This document shows positions 17,493-26,747 of a DNA stretch of 64,000 nt, one piece after another. Within the stretch, counting starts at the first letter, position 1, and every line of letters starts with the position of its first letter. This stretch comes from Bacillus sp. MM2020_1 (GTDB taxonomy: Bacteria; Bacillota; Bacilli; Bacillales; Cytobacillaceae), in NCBI GenBank assembly GCA_011250595.1, contig JAANMP010000010.1, forward strand, positions 57,690 to 121,689, read 5' to 3'. The position numbers and the translations under genes are program-made. Under the pieces are notes generated by a model. It saw only the letters and a program-made list of their open reading frames with translations, was not told the origin of the DNA and did not search any database.

Positions 17493-17541
17493 CCCATTCA
17501 TCGTATATCTTAAGTAACAAATAAATTTTGAGGTGAAAAAA

Positions 17542-18177
17542 TTGTATACACAAACATCTAGTGAATTTTTGCCTTCTGTTATACGTACGTTTGCCCTTTC
17601 CCTTGCGATTGCTTTCTTAGGCACCATGGCAGGTGTGTTTGTACCAGATAGTTTATTTATGCCGCTTGCGATTCTAGAATTTGTGATGCTCATGATCGCA
17701 TTCTTTTTCAGACGTAAAAAGGCCATTTCCTATTCATTCCTATACGTCTTTACATTTATCTCAGGAATTACACTTTACCCCATCGTCGCCTATTACACAG
17801 CTGCTGCAGGTGCGAATGTGGTCGTCATGGCCTTTGCTAGTACAACCGTTGTTTTTACCGGTGTTGCTATTTATGCCACTAAATCCAAACAAAACTTCTC
17901 CTTTTTAGGTGGATTTCTGCTTGCCGCTTTACTTGCCTTAGTGGTGATTTCCATTTTTAACATCTTTTTTCCATTAGGCTCGACAGCTATGCTTGCTTTC
18001 TCTATTATTGGAGTGATCGTATTTAGCGGTTATGTTCTCTTTGACTTCAGCCGAATGAAGCATTACGGTGTTAGACCTGAAGAAGTACCATTGATGGCCT
18101 TGAACTTATACTTGGATTTTATTAACCTATTTATTAGTATCCTGCGAATTTTAGGAATTATTTCCAGCAGAGATTAA
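17542..18177 (+). CDS. Bax inhibitor-1 family Ca2+ leak channel (YetJ-like)
   Basis: The protein has seven hydrophobic segments and the BI-1 signature near the end: FDFSRMKHYGV with LNLYLDFINLFISILRILG. In BsYetJ the two aspartates of this region form the pH-sensing gate of a calcium leak, and both are present. TTG 17542 is preferred because GAGGTGA lies five bases upstream; the GTG at 17533 lies inside that site. The product has 211 residues, close to YetJ (214). It follows mscL and may be co-transcribed with it. Confidence 0.88.
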   Translation: MYTQTSSEFLPSVIRTFALSLAIAFLGTMAGVFVPDSLFMPLAILEFVMLMIAFFFRRKKAISYSFLYVFTFISGITLYPIVAYYTAAAGANVVVMAFASTTVVFTGVAIYATKSKQNFSFLGGFLLAALLALVVISIFNIFFPLGSTAMLAFSIIGVIVFSGYVLFDFSRMKHYGVRPEEVPLMALNLYLDFINLFISILRILGIISSRD

Positions 18178-18182
18178 TGGAG

Positions 18183-18213
18183 AAAGGAGCTTGGAATTCC
18201 AAGCTCCTTTTCC
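18183..18213. terminator. Terminator between the BI-1 gene and the hydroxylase gene
   Basis: AAAGGAGCTTGG pairs with CCAAGCTCCTTT over an AATT loop. It is T-rich after and A-rich before, and is shared by convergent genes. Confidence 0.87.
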
Positions 18214-18214
18214 T

Positions 18215-19957
18215 TTAACTATTATTTAGTAAGGTGAATCCGCGTTGAATCACTTGATTGACTGATTTTCCCCAGTTTTTATTTCCTAACATCTCAGTAA
18301 TACTTTTTACATTAGGATGGCTGTTATTTCTCAACTTATAGAGTTCTAGTATTTCTAATCTCAGTAACCACTCATTGGGATAGTTCTTATCGAGGGTGGC
18401 AATCGCCTGATCCATTCTAGACCAACTCTGTTCATTCCACACCGAATCCTCACGCAAACTGCGGATTTCTGCATAAAGGCTTTCTAATTCATTCAGTTGC
18501 TCATCTCCTGAATCCTCCATACTGTCTGTTTCATTTGTTGGCCATTCAAAATAAGCATCTGGATCTGCCGCGCCTGCAAATACAGACGTTATGCTTGCGC
18601 CTACTACCATATCATACGTCCCCCATGATGGCTCAAAAAGGACTTGATTCTTATATGTTACTTGGCAATCCTGAAAAGAGATTAAGATGGGCTTACCAGC
18701 TGATAACAAAATGGTCTTCACGCCCCCCGTTACATTGACACCACTTTCAAATTTCAACATGCATCCGCTGCCTTCAATTATGCCTAAATCCTTTAATTGA
18801 ACAGACGAGCAATTTTCTAATACTATTTTTCCCTCAAGGCTCCCGATAGGTGTCCCAAAGCCTTTATGATGGGTATCCCTACCATGATTGACTAATTGCT
18901 TTTGTTCGAAAGATAATGCGGTCGGCCCTTTTGTTCTGATATAAATTGCTTCTCCCTTCTCATCCTTTACTATGGTTGCCAGTGTCCCCGTCACTTGCAA
19001 TCCAGACGAGAATACAAACGTTGCAAGATTATCAGATTGCAAGGCTTTTTCCAGACTTTCCGTGCCGCCTTTCATAAATGCCATGGTCGAAGCAAATTGA
19101 TTAATAGCGGAAGCCAATTCACCAAAATCTTTACAAACAAATAATTGCGGCTGCGGCTTGGTGACATCATATGGAGTCTGAATACATTCTTCAACTGAAA
19201 ATGGAATCTTCTTTACATCATCGGCTAAACAGCTTTGGCTCTCCCCAACTGATGAGAGTAAGCCCGCTCCATAAATTTTCGGATGATTCAAATCTCCAAC
19301 TAATCCATATTCTACCGTCCACCAGAAAAGTCTTGAAACCATATCGGCCTCGGATAACCCTTTCACCTTTTTTCTAGCTTCTGCTACCAGGTTCTCTGCA
19401 TCTTTAACCTGCACTGGAGTTGACTTAGGATCCTCAGCTACAATTGTTAAATGGCGTACCGCCATAAACACTTCTAACTTCTCTTTACTGGAAAGTGCCT
19501 TTGCTCCCATCTCACCGACTTTTCGAACAAATTCCCGATAAGATTTATCTAATAAAATCGGTGCATGACCAGCTGCCTCATGAATCATATCCGGTGCAGG
19601 GGTATAGGCAATGTTTTGGATGTTTCTTATTTCTGTGGCAATCGGTAAAATCCCATTTGCCAAAAAGCCATAAAATACGGACCCGGGAATTAACCCATCA
19701 ATCGTAACGGCACCCCAGCCGATTTTGGCCAGACTTTTATTCATATCATCTACCTTTGGAATCGATTCCGTTTTAATACCTGAATCCCGCAGACCGTTTA
19801 CGTAAGCAGGATGAGCGACATCTTTTAAAAAGTAATGATTTTGCTTCATAACGAATCTCCACACCGCGTGATCAATGGGCGTATAGCGATGGTAATACTG
19901 TTTTGAAATATAGGGCTGTAAGTGCGCCTGGCTTCTTTTTGCTCCTTTTCCAGTCAT
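18215..19957 (-). CDS. Aromatic amino acid hydroxylase (phenylalanine-4-monooxygenase type) with a long C-terminal extension
   Basis: The N-terminal part, about 300 residues, is a pterin-dependent aromatic amino acid hydroxylase. The iron facial triad is His126 and His131 (IHEAAGH) plus Glu216 (WWTVEYGLVG). NGILPIATEIRNI and GLLSSVGESQSCL also match. Phenylalanine to tyrosine is the likely reaction. The remaining 280 residues are not part of ordinary bacterial PAH (about 260-300 residues) and show no domain I recognise; they look beta-rich, then helical. ATG 19957 is preferred because AAGGAGA lies nine bases upstream. The gene is 41 bases below an ECF sigma factor gene and may share its transcript. 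Confidence 0.85.
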   Translation of the reverse strand: MTGKGAKRSQAHLQPYISKQYYHRYTPIDHAVWRFVMKQNHYFLKDVAHPAYVNGLRDSGIKTESIPKVDDMNKSLAKIGWGAVTIDGLIPGSVFYGFLANGILPIATEIRNIQNIAYTPAPDMIHEAAGHAPILLDKSYREFVRKVGEMGAKALSSKEKLEVFMAVRHLTIVAEDPKSTPVQVKDAENLVAEARKKVKGLSEADMVSRLFWWTVEYGLVGDLNHPKIYGAGLLSSVGESQSCLADDVKKIPFSVEECIQTPYDVTKPQPQLFVCKDFGELASAINQFASTMAFMKGGTESLEKALQSDNLATFVFSSGLQVTGTLATIVKDEKGEAIYIRTKGPTALSFEQKQLVNHGRDTHHKGFGTPIGSLEGKIVLENCSSVQLKDLGIIEGSGCMLKFESGVNVTGGVKTILLSAGKPILISFQDCQVTYKNQVLFEPSWGTYDMVVGASITSVFAGAADPDAYFEWPTNETDSMEDSGDEQLNELESLYAEIRSLREDSVWNEQSWSRMDQAIATLDKNYPNEWLLRLEILELYKLRNNSHPNVKSITEMLGNKNWGKSVNQVIQRGFTLLNNS

Positions 19958-19998
19958 GGTGAACATTCTCCTTCACAAAGAATATTTTACTGGTATTA

Positions 19999-20517
19999 TC
20001 ATGCGAGTGAGTGCATTTTTGGTCGGAGTCTTTCCTTTGCCCTTCTCATCCTTGTTTTGACCGTAGACATGGGCAGGTTACTTTTCTTTGCAATTTCGAT
20101 GAGTGAAAAATCTTGATAGTAATATAGATAAATAGGATTCTTATAGATTTCTGGTAATAGGTTAATCTTTTCAGCCATTTGTTGTGCAGAAAATTTATGT
20201 AAGACTTCCTCTTCCGGGATAACAGTTGGTTCGAATGAGGCTGAATAGGAATAAACCTCTTCCCTCCAAAATTGCTTTGACTTATTTTCTTTCCGCCAAT
20301 AATCACGACATTTATTGATGGCAATCGTAAAAAACCATCCTCTATATTTGGATTGCTCCTTTATTGAAGGATATGCTAAATAAGCAGCAAGTAATACCTC
20401 CTGATAGATGTCCTCAGCAAGTTCTTTATGCTTCACTAAAGATAAAATATATTTATAAATGGCCCTTCCATGTTCGATGACAACTTCTTCAAATGATGGG
20501 GAGCATCCACTCTGCAT
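19999..20517 (-). CDS. ECF-type RNA polymerase sigma factor
   Basis: The 172-residue protein has sigma region 2 (SLVKHKELAEDIYQEVLLAAYLAYPSI, then YRGWFFTIAINKCRDYWRKE) and region 4 (LLPEIYKNPIYLYYYQDFSLIEIAKKSNLPMSTVKTRMRRAKERLR). Regions 1 and 3 are missing, as in ECF sigmas. The start at ATG 20517 has AAGGAAGGAC upstream. No anti-sigma gene is adjacent, which is unusual. The next gene downstream is the aromatic amino acid hydroxylase, so that gene may be its target or partner. Target promoters are unknown. Confidence 0.88.
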   Translation of the reverse strand: MQSGCSPSFEEVVIEHGRAIYKYILSLVKHKELAEDIYQEVLLAAYLAYPSIKEQSKYRGWFFTIAINKCRDYWRKENKSKQFWREEVYSYSASFEPTVIPEEEVLHKFSAQQMAEKINLLPEIYKNPIYLYYYQDFSLIEIAKKSNLPMSTVKTRMRRAKERLRPKMHSLA

Positions 20518-20611
20518 AGTAACAGTCCTTCCTTTTTTCGAAATATAATTCCTCATACTAATAGACGGAATGGATGGATAAACCCCTACACTTCTGAAGT
20601 TTTTTTATAAA
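20518..20611 (-). promoter_or_regulatory. Possible ECF-type autoregulatory promoter
   Basis: Between the flippase and the sigma gene, the minus strand has TGTAGG, then 17 bases, then CGTCTA. The CGTC -10 element is typical of ECF promoters and would allow self-activation. The -35 half is weak, so this is only a candidate. Confidence 0.3.
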
Positions 20612-21946
20612 TTATCGCTCAGTGGAATTTTGAATGATCCCCTTCATAAAAAAACTGACGCCGATTTTCCTACAAATCGTTAAGTAATGCATAAGCGCTA
20701 ACAATACAGCTCCAGTATTCATCCCAATAATCACGCCATTCATTCGCCATTCAGGCATCGCGGCAAGCAAGAGGATGAGTGCAAAAGAGATGATGGTCGA
20801 CCAAATGATATGAAAAAATGTCTCTTTTAGTAGATTAAGTCCAAATAAAAAGGCCTGCATCGGCATGATAAAGAAGTGAAATAAGAAAAATGGCCAGAGT
20901 AATTGTAAATACAGAGCTGGTGTTTCTGATTTAAAAAATAGCGAAGTTAATTCCGGTGCAAAGAAGTAGAAAATGGCCACGGCTGCGACACCATATACAA
21001 AGGTGAGCTTCATCACCTGTTGAAGCATTTTTTGGAGCCGATGATAATCGCCCTGTGAGTATGTCTTGGATACAGCTGGAATGAGAACGACCATAAGCGA
21101 ATGAGCAATAAATGCCGGGAAAAAGCCAATTGACATGGCAACTCCCATCAGTAGCCCAAATTGCTCGGTCGCTACGATTTCACTCATGCCGGAACGAATC
21201 AACGCTGCCTTAATAATAAAGGGCTGAATCGCACCACTGAATGCTGAAAACAGACGAAGACCCGTTGTTGGAATCGATACTGCCATTAAATTCTTCTGAA
21301 CAACCTTTTGTTTCAAATTAGAAAATGGCTGTCGTTTCAATTGCTGAAACTGGATAATGAACATGTAGAATAAATAGAGGAACACAACAATCTCGCTTCC
21401 AATAAATGTCCCAATGGCGATTAACAAAGACTCGGATGTATCAAAGGCAAACAAACGAAAGAGGAGAAACAATCCAGCGAGTTGAATGGTTTTCCTTAAA
21501 AAATTAGAGACGGCGATTTTCCCCATTTGTTGCTTGCCCATAAAATATCCCCTCGCGACGGACGTGAAGGAAATGATTGGGATTAAGATCAAAACAAGCC
21601 ATCTAACGTAGGGATGGTATTTATCAAACACAGGAATAAACGGAAGGATCACAGTGGCTGCTAAAAAAAGTACAGCTGAGAACACAATCGTAATCGAAAT
21701 GGCATGATGAAGGATATTTCGGTGATAACGGTCTTCCCTTTCTGCAATAAATTTTGAAATCGATACAGGCAACTCAAAGCTGGCTAGTAAAACAATAAAA
21801 AATATCGATGGCAAAATAGACATATACAGTCCCAGCCCGTGTGGTCCTAACTCTCTAGCAAGAATCATATTTACAAGAACTTCAATCCCTTCCCCCAAAA
21901 AAGCAGCAGCAGCTAAAAAGAATATTCCCTTATAATAAATTCCCAA
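20612..21946 (-). CDS. MOP-superfamily flippase, SpoVB/YkvU-like
   Basis: This polytopic membrane protein has about 12-14 segments of the polysaccharide/lipid-linked precursor flippase family. It begins YYKGIFFLAAAAFLGEGIEVLVNMILARELGPHGLGLYMSI, the usual SpoVB-type opening, and contains RGYFMGKQQMGKIAVSNFLRK. SpoVB works in spore cortex formation; YkvU is a paralogue of unclear role. TTG 21946 has GGAGGAG six bases upstream. The ATG at 21961 has only a poor site, so I prefer the TTG although the longer form cannot be excluded. Confidence 0.82.
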   Translation of the reverse strand: MGIYYKGIFFLAAAAFLGEGIEVLVNMILARELGPHGLGLYMSILPSIFFIVLLASFELPVSISKFIAEREDRYHRNILHHAISITIVFSAVLFLAATVILPFIPVFDKYHPYVRWLVLILIPIISFTSVARGYFMGKQQMGKIAVSNFLRKTIQLAGLFLLFRLFAFDTSESLLIAIGTFIGSEIVVFLYLFYMFIIQFQQLKRQPFSNLKQKVVQKNLMAVSIPTTGLRLFSAFSGAIQPFIIKAALIRSGMSEIVATEQFGLLMGVAMSIGFFPAFIAHSLMVVLIPAVSKTYSQGDYHRLQKMLQQVMKLTFVYGVAAVAIFYFFAPELTSLFFKSETPALYLQLLWPFFLFHFFIMPMQAFLFGLNLLKETFFHIIWSTIISFALILLLAAMPEWRMNGVIIGMNTGAVLLALMHYLTICRKIGVSFFMKGIIQNSTER

Positions 21947-22030
21947 TTTTTTCTCCTCCATACTAATCTCACTTTTATAAACTTATGAGACAAGTTCTTT
22001 GATTAGTAGGGGAATTTTTTTAGAGGCGCG

Positions 22031-22056
22031 AAAAAAAGGGCTCGCAGCCCTTTTTA
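22031..22056 (-). terminator. Terminator of the efe operon
   Basis: AAAAGGGCT pairs with AGCCCTTTT around a GCG loop, followed on the minus strand by a run of T. It overlaps the efeU stop codon. Confidence 0.85.
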
Positions 22057-23805
22057 TACGCTTGACAATATAGTCCTTTTTCTTACCATCCATGTAAATA
22101 AGACAATAACCATCACTAATAATAATTGAGTAATTGTCGTTTCCCAGGTTGGATATAGTCCAATCCAATCAATAAACGGCAGGTGCTGCACAGTGCTAGT
22201 CGACAGCACATTTGAAATCTGCAGGGCATGAATGCTAATACCAAGAATTTTGAAGGCTAAGAAATAAATAAGAATGGTTGCAGCTTTAAAGAAAAAGCGG
22301 ATAGGTATTTTTACACTGTAGTAAATAATCGCAAACCCAACGATGATTAGGACTCCGACTGCAAGTAACACACCAAAAACTAGTTGCTGCAGGCTAATAT
22401 AGGGGGTCATCCCTGTATAGAAGATAATGGTTTCGGCACCTTCACGGAAAACTGACAGAAAACTAATGAAAGCAAATGAAAAAAGACTTCCTTTGGCAAT
22501 CGCCTGCCCCATTTGTTGATTGATATATTTATTCCAGTTCCCGATACTTGATTTATTATGGAGCCAGGCTCCAACCGTTAACATCATCACAACTGCGACA
22601 ACACCCGTTATTCCTTCAATATATTCACGACTTGACGCAGCGACAATCTTTGAGAATACTATATTTATTATGACCGCAAGAACGGCACTAGCGAGGATCC
22701 CTGCACCAACACCAGCCCAAATCCATTTTTGTTTTGCTCCCTGGCCCATTTTCTTTAGAAAGGCAAGCAATGTTGCTACGATTAATAACCCTTCCAATCC
22801 TTCACGCAGTAAAATAAGTGCCGCATCCCATAACGAGTAATCCGTTTTACTAGTTAACGGTGCTAAACGCGAATTTAATTCCTTTACAATCTCCAATGCT
22901 TTTTGATCATTCACATTCGCAGAGCTTAATAGACTAATAGCTGTTGGAATCTTAGTTTCTATTTCACTATATAGCTTACTATCTCTTGTCTGAACATCAC
23001 CTTCGACCATTGGCCAAATGTTTAGTACTTCATTTAACTGCTCAGTAGCATCCTTATAGTTCTCTTTTGATATCTTCGTTTCTGCCTTACCCAATAATGC
23101 AGTAAAATCCGCCAGAGTATAATCACCTTCAAACTGTTTAGAAGTCTTCCCGGCCAAGAAATTTTCTACTTCATTTGTGAGATTTTCTACATTTGTTTCA
23201 GCCTTATCTAAATCTGCGGGATGCTGTGTAATCGCAATTCGAATGAAGGCCATGTATTTTTCAATGTTGCCATAGGTTGCAATACTCTCATCATGAACAA
23301 TTTTTTCAGAGGCATTCCATTTATTAAGCAGCGTTTGGTATTGAACCTTTAAAACGTCCTGATTCCCCTCTTCAATCGATTGCTTCAAGGTAGAGATTAG
23401 TGGTACCAACTGCTTTACCTGCTCTTTTCCTTTTTCTTTATCCTGTGGATTTTGTTCTTGGTCATAGAGGACCACTGCGCTCGAAAGAGACGAGAGGCTC
23501 TTTGAAAGGGCGTCTTTTTCCACTTTTTCTTTGGCAAGTAAGCTTTGAACCTCTTTGAGCTCTAGATCAACCTTTTTAGCCTGCTTACTATTGGTGCTCT
23601 TAATCGATGTCCATTCAGTCGCAAATTGTTCCATATTGTTCGAAACTGTTGTTTGATCTCCATCTTTTGCTTTCATTAAACTATCACCGATAAGAACGAA
23701 AAGCTCATCATGATTTACCGCTGCCTTAGCAGGATGGCCCGTTTGAAAAAGAATCATAAACGATGTTAATATAATAATATACTTTAAAGTCTTAAATCCT
23801 AGCAT
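22054..23805 (-). CDS. efeU: FTR1-type iron permease EfeU with an N-terminal extracytoplasmic domain
   Basis: EfeU carries iron through the membrane after oxidation by EfeB. Two FTR1 iron-binding motifs are present: REGLE at residues 334-338 and REGAE at 454-458. About seven membrane segments fill the C-terminal half. A signal peptide (TLKYIIILTSFMILFQTGHPAKAA) and about 280 extracytoplasmic residues, helical and rich in Lys and Glu, precede them. The length (583) exceeds the 481 residues of B. subtilis YwbL. ATG 23805 has GAGGAGAGAG upstream. It is third in efeO-efeB-efeU. Confidence 0.92.
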   Translation of the reverse strand: MLGFKTLKYIIILTSFMILFQTGHPAKAAVNHDELFVLIGDSLMKAKDGDQTTVSNNMEQFATEWTSIKSTNSKQAKKVDLELKEVQSLLAKEKVEKDALSKSLSSLSSAVVLYDQEQNPQDKEKGKEQVKQLVPLISTLKQSIEEGNQDVLKVQYQTLLNKWNASEKIVHDESIATYGNIEKYMAFIRIAITQHPADLDKAETNVENLTNEVENFLAGKTSKQFEGDYTLADFTALLGKAETKISKENYKDATEQLNEVLNIWPMVEGDVQTRDSKLYSEIETKIPTAISLLSSANVNDQKALEIVKELNSRLAPLTSKTDYSLWDAALILLREGLEGLLIVATLLAFLKKMGQGAKQKWIWAGVGAGILASAVLAVIINIVFSKIVAASSREYIEGITGVVAVVMMLTVGAWLHNKSSIGNWNKYINQQMGQAIAKGSLFSFAFISFLSVFREGAETIIFYTGMTPYISLQQLVFGVLLAVGVLIIVGFAIIYYSVKIPIRFFFKAATILIYFLAFKILGISIHALQISNVLSTSTVQHLPFIDWIGLYPTWETTITQLLLVMVIVLFTWMVRKRTILSSV

Positions 23806-23835
23806 GCATCTCTCTCCTCTTTAAAAGGAAAAACA

Positions 23836-25119
23836 TTAGTTAAATAGTGTTTCTCCGATAAATCCACCTGATTTCGTCCCTGGTAAACAAGCAAAGATGG
23901 CACTTCCTCTGTGGGATGTATATTCATTCAGTTTATCCATTTTGGCTAGTCTAGTTTGAATTGGGATAAATTGTTTACTAGGCGTACGCTGGAAACATAA
24001 GAACAGCAGCCCTGCATCAAAGCTTCCTGTTTTCAAATCCATGCCATCCGAGTAAGAATAGGCCCTGCGCAGGATTTGCCGGGAACCATCCCCATGAGAT
24101 AAGCGTGTATGCGAATCGACAGGGAGGCTGTATTCGCCTTTATCATTTTTATGTTCCATATCAAGTTTATCAAATTCATTTTTTTGCCCAAATGGTGCTC
24201 CACTATCTCGATAGCGTCCAAATGTATTTTCTTGCTCCTTTAATGTCGACCGGTCCCATACTTCAATAAACATTTGAATTCGGCGTACTACCAGGTAGCT
24301 TCCATTAACGAGCCAATCCGGTCCATCACCAGGCTGCACCCACACTTGTTTATTCATTTCTTTTTCTTTCGTTACATCCGGATTAACAGTCCCATCTTTA
24401 AAGCCAAATAGATTCCTTGGTGTTTCATTTTTTGAGTCTGCTTGTTTTGTGCGCTGAAAGCCTGTTTGCGCCCAGCGCATGATTGCCTTCCCTCTTGCAA
24501 TTCGAATCAGATTTCTAACTGCGTGAAAAGCTACTTGCAGATCATCAGCACAGGCTTGAATACAAAGGTCGCCTCCTGTCCATTCTTCCTCCAACGCATC
24601 AAGAGGGAATTTAGGAAGATCCACTAATTCGTTTGGTTGCTTACCGCTTAAACCAAACCTGTCCTGATTGCCTTTTATAAACAGACTAGGACCCACCCCG
24701 AATGTAATCGTTAAATTAGATGCAGATAATCCTGCTGCCTCACCAGTATCCTTTGGAGGGAGAAACTCATTGCTCGATAAATCTCCGACTGCTTTCCCTT
24801 CAGATAACAATGCGGCAGCATTCGTCCAATCCTTGAATAATTGAACTAATTCTTCTTTTTTGGAGGTGGTTACATCCAAGGAAACAAAATAAACATGGTT
24901 TTGTGTTTTCGTCGTAATCCCGCTTTGATGTTTCCCATAGAAGGGGACAATCTCATGGGCTTCCTTGGTGGTAGCTTTGCTTTCCGTGATTGAAAGCAAC
25001 CCGCCTAGTCCGGAAGCACCCAGTATCACTCCCACTCCACCAGCACCGGCAGTTTTAAGGATATCTCTTCTCGAAATTTTTGCTGACGAGTTTGCAATGC
25101 TGTTTGTATTCTTCGACAA
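23836..25119 (-). CDS. efeB: Tat-exported Dyp-type haem peroxidase EfeB
   Basis: EfeB is a dye-decolourising-type peroxidase that oxidises ferrous iron for EfeU. The twin-arginine signal is SRRDILKTAG (Arg17-Arg18), followed by a Gly/Ala-rich hydrophobic stretch. The Dyp motif GFKDGTVNP is present, as is the C-terminal region LLFLCFQRTPSKQFIPIQ. TTG 25119 begins directly after the efeO stop. Its site GGAGGC lies inside the last efeO codons, so the two genes are translationally coupled. The length (427) is normal. Confidence 0.93.
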   Translation of the reverse strand: MSKNTNSIANSSAKISRRDILKTAGAGGVGVILGASGLGGLLSITESKATTKEAHEIVPFYGKHQSGITTKTQNHVYFVSLDVTTSKKEELVQLFKDWTNAAALLSEGKAVGDLSSNEFLPPKDTGEAAGLSASNLTITFGVGPSLFIKGNQDRFGLSGKQPNELVDLPKFPLDALEEEWTGGDLCIQACADDLQVAFHAVRNLIRIARGKAIMRWAQTGFQRTKQADSKNETPRNLFGFKDGTVNPDVTKEKEMNKQVWVQPGDGPDWLVNGSYLVVRRIQMFIEVWDRSTLKEQENTFGRYRDSGAPFGQKNEFDKLDMEHKNDKGEYSLPVDSHTRLSHGDGSRQILRRAYSYSDGMDLKTGSFDAGLLFLCFQRTPSKQFIPIQTRLAKMDKLNEYTSHRGSAIFACLPGTKSGGFIGETLFN

Positions 25120-25968
25120 TTAAGACGCCTCCGTTACTAATCCTATTTGAGAGAGGGGTTCTGCTAGTGCATCAATCGCCTGACTTAATTCTTTTACCTG
25201 GGCTTCTGATAATTCAGTATAGAGTTTATAGCCCTCACCTTTTTTATGCTGGTTCAATAGCTTATAAACATCATCAAAACGCGCTTGAATTTCTTTCGAA
25301 ACGTCCTCATCTTTTTTCTTCAAAGCAGGATTTAACAGCTGATAAATCTTTTCCGCTCCCTCTACATTGGCAGCAAAATCATACAAATCTGTATGAGAAT
25401 AACGATCCTCTTCTCCTGTTACTTTAGAAGTAGAAACCTCATTTAATAGGTCGACTGCCCCCGTGATTAATAATTCAGGTGTCACCTCAACTGTATCTAC
25501 TTTGGCACGCAGGAGATTGACATCTTTCATCAGCTGCTCAGCGTACTGCTCATAGCCTTTTGTTGTTTTTTCAATCCAAAGGCCTTTTTCTATTCGGTGA
25601 TAGCCGCCCCATTCCGCTTCCGGAACATCGCCGTCTCGTGCATCAATCTTCGGGTCAAGGTCCCCGAATACTTCCGCAATTGGTTCTGCACGCTCGTAAT
25701 GCATCCGCGCTGGTCCATAAAGGGCTTTCGCTTGTTCTAATTCTCCATTTTTAACAGCAGTTGTAAAGGCGTCGGTAGCCTTAACAAACTCTTCAATTTC
25801 CCCTAGCGCATACGACCTGTAATCGGTCGTGACATCTTTTAATAACTCAGTACTAGTAGTCTGTTTATCTTTTACTTTTTCAGGTATCGAAGATTTCTCC
25901 GAAGTCGAACATCCAAATAATAGACTGCTAGATAAAATTAGAGTGCCTGACACTTTTAATAGTTTCAT
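25120..25968 (-). CDS. efeO: Iron uptake lipoprotein EfeO/EfeM (M75 imelysin-like domain)
   Basis: This is the extracytoplasmic partner that delivers iron to EfeU. The lipobox LLFGC gives a lipid-anchored Cys near residue 20. The M75 motif HxxE appears as YHRIEKGLW, and GDLDPKIDARDGDV fits the EfeO domain. The cupredoxin domain of Gram-negative EfeO is absent, as is usual in Bacillus. ATG 25968 has TGGAGG upstream. It is first in the operon and lies just below a Fur box. Confidence 0.92.
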   Translation of the reverse strand: MKLLKVSGTLILSSSLLFGCSTSEKSSIPEKVKDKQTTSTELLKDVTTDYRSYALGEIEEFVKATDAFTTAVKNGELEQAKALYGPARMHYERAEPIAEVFGDLDPKIDARDGDVPEAEWGGYHRIEKGLWIEKTTKGYEQYAEQLMKDVNLLRAKVDTVEVTPELLITGAVDLLNEVSTSKVTGEEDRYSHTDLYDFAANVEGAEKIYQLLNPALKKKDEDVSKEIQARFDDVYKLLNQHKKGEGYKLYTELSEAQVKELSQAIDALAEPLSQIGLVTEAS

Positions 25969-25986
25969 TTATGTAATCCTCCAGTA

Positions 25987-26010
25987 ATTATAATAATGAT
26001 AATCATTTTC
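25987..26010 (-). promoter_or_regulatory. Fur box and -10 element of the efe operon
   Basis: AATAATGATAATCATTTTC (25992-26010) matches the 19-bp Fur consensus at 17 positions. A perfect -10, TATAAT on the minus strand (25987-25992), abuts it. Iron-dependent repression of efeOBU is therefore expected. Confidence 0.88.
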
Positions 26011-26068
26011 ATTTATATCATACCAATAATTGAGAAGGATTTTCAATTATATTTTTTAAATTTTATAA

Positions 26069-26107
26069 AAAAAGAAAAAAGACTCTCCGTTTTAACGGGA
26101 AAGTCTT
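26069..26107 (-). terminator. Terminator of the liaFSR genes
   Basis: On the minus strand AAGACTTTCCCGTT pairs with AACGGAGAGTCTT, with one mismatch and a short AA loop, and is followed by TTTTTTCTTTTTTT. Confidence 0.82.
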
Positions 26108-26114
26108 GTGAATT

Positions 26115-26747
26115 TTACTTTATTAACGAATGCTTAAATGCATAAATAACAGCTTGCGTTCGGTCTTGTACATTTAGCTTGCTTAAAATATTGCTTACAT
26201 GGGTTTTGACCGTTTTAAGGGCAATAAATAAATCATCGGCAATGTCTTGATTCGTTTTTCCTTCTGCCATTAAAAGTAATATTTCAATTTCACGTGTTGT
26301 AAGGTCTTCATGTGGCAGATGCGTATTCTTTTGGCGCATTTTCACCATCATTTTTCCTGTTACTTCCGGCTCCAGGACCGATTGCCCATGGTATGTAGCA
26401 CGAACAGCATTGGCAATTTCACCCGCTTTAGAGGTCTTCAACATGTAGCTGGTCGCCCCCGCTTCTAGTGCAGGGTAAACCTTTTCATCGTCCAAAAAGC
26501 TTGTGACAATAATAATCTTCGCCTCAGGCCATTGTTCAATAATTTGCCGTGTCGCTTCAATCCCATCCATTTCCTTCATCACTAAATCCATGAGAATAAT
26601 ATCAGGACGAAGTTCGAGGGCAAGCTCTACACCCTTTTTTCCATCGTCTGCTTCACCAACCACCTCAATATCTGGCTGCGCTGATAAATAAGAAGAAACA
26701 CCGATTCTCACCATTTCATGGTCATCAACAAATACAACTCTAATCAT
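26115..26747 (-). CDS. liaR: Response regulator LiaR
   Basis: The NarL/LuxR-family regulator responds to cell-envelope stress and activates liaIH. The receiver has DD ([10 protein letters not shown]), the phosphorylated Asp in [13 protein letters not shown], and conserved Thr and Lys ([14 protein letters not shown]). The C-terminal helix-turn-helix reads [42 protein letters not shown] 26747 has GGAGATGG upstream, giving 210 residues. It overlaps the liaS stop by eight bases. Confidence 0.92.
   Translation of the reverse strand: MIRVVFVDDHEMVRIGVSSYLSAQPDIEVVGEADDGKKGVELALELRPDIILMDLVMKEMDGIEATRQIIEQWPEAKIIIVTSFLDDEKVYPALEAGATSYMLKTSKAGEIANAVRATYHGQSVLEPEVTGKMMVKMRQKNTHLPHEDLTTREIEILLLMAEGKTNQDIADDLFIALKTVKTHVSNILSKLNVQDRTQAVIYAFKHSLIK

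Noticed and set aside
21983..22168. 61-residue minus ORF near the efeU 3' end
   Set aside because: It is a frame-shifted shadow of the last efeU residues and its terminator.
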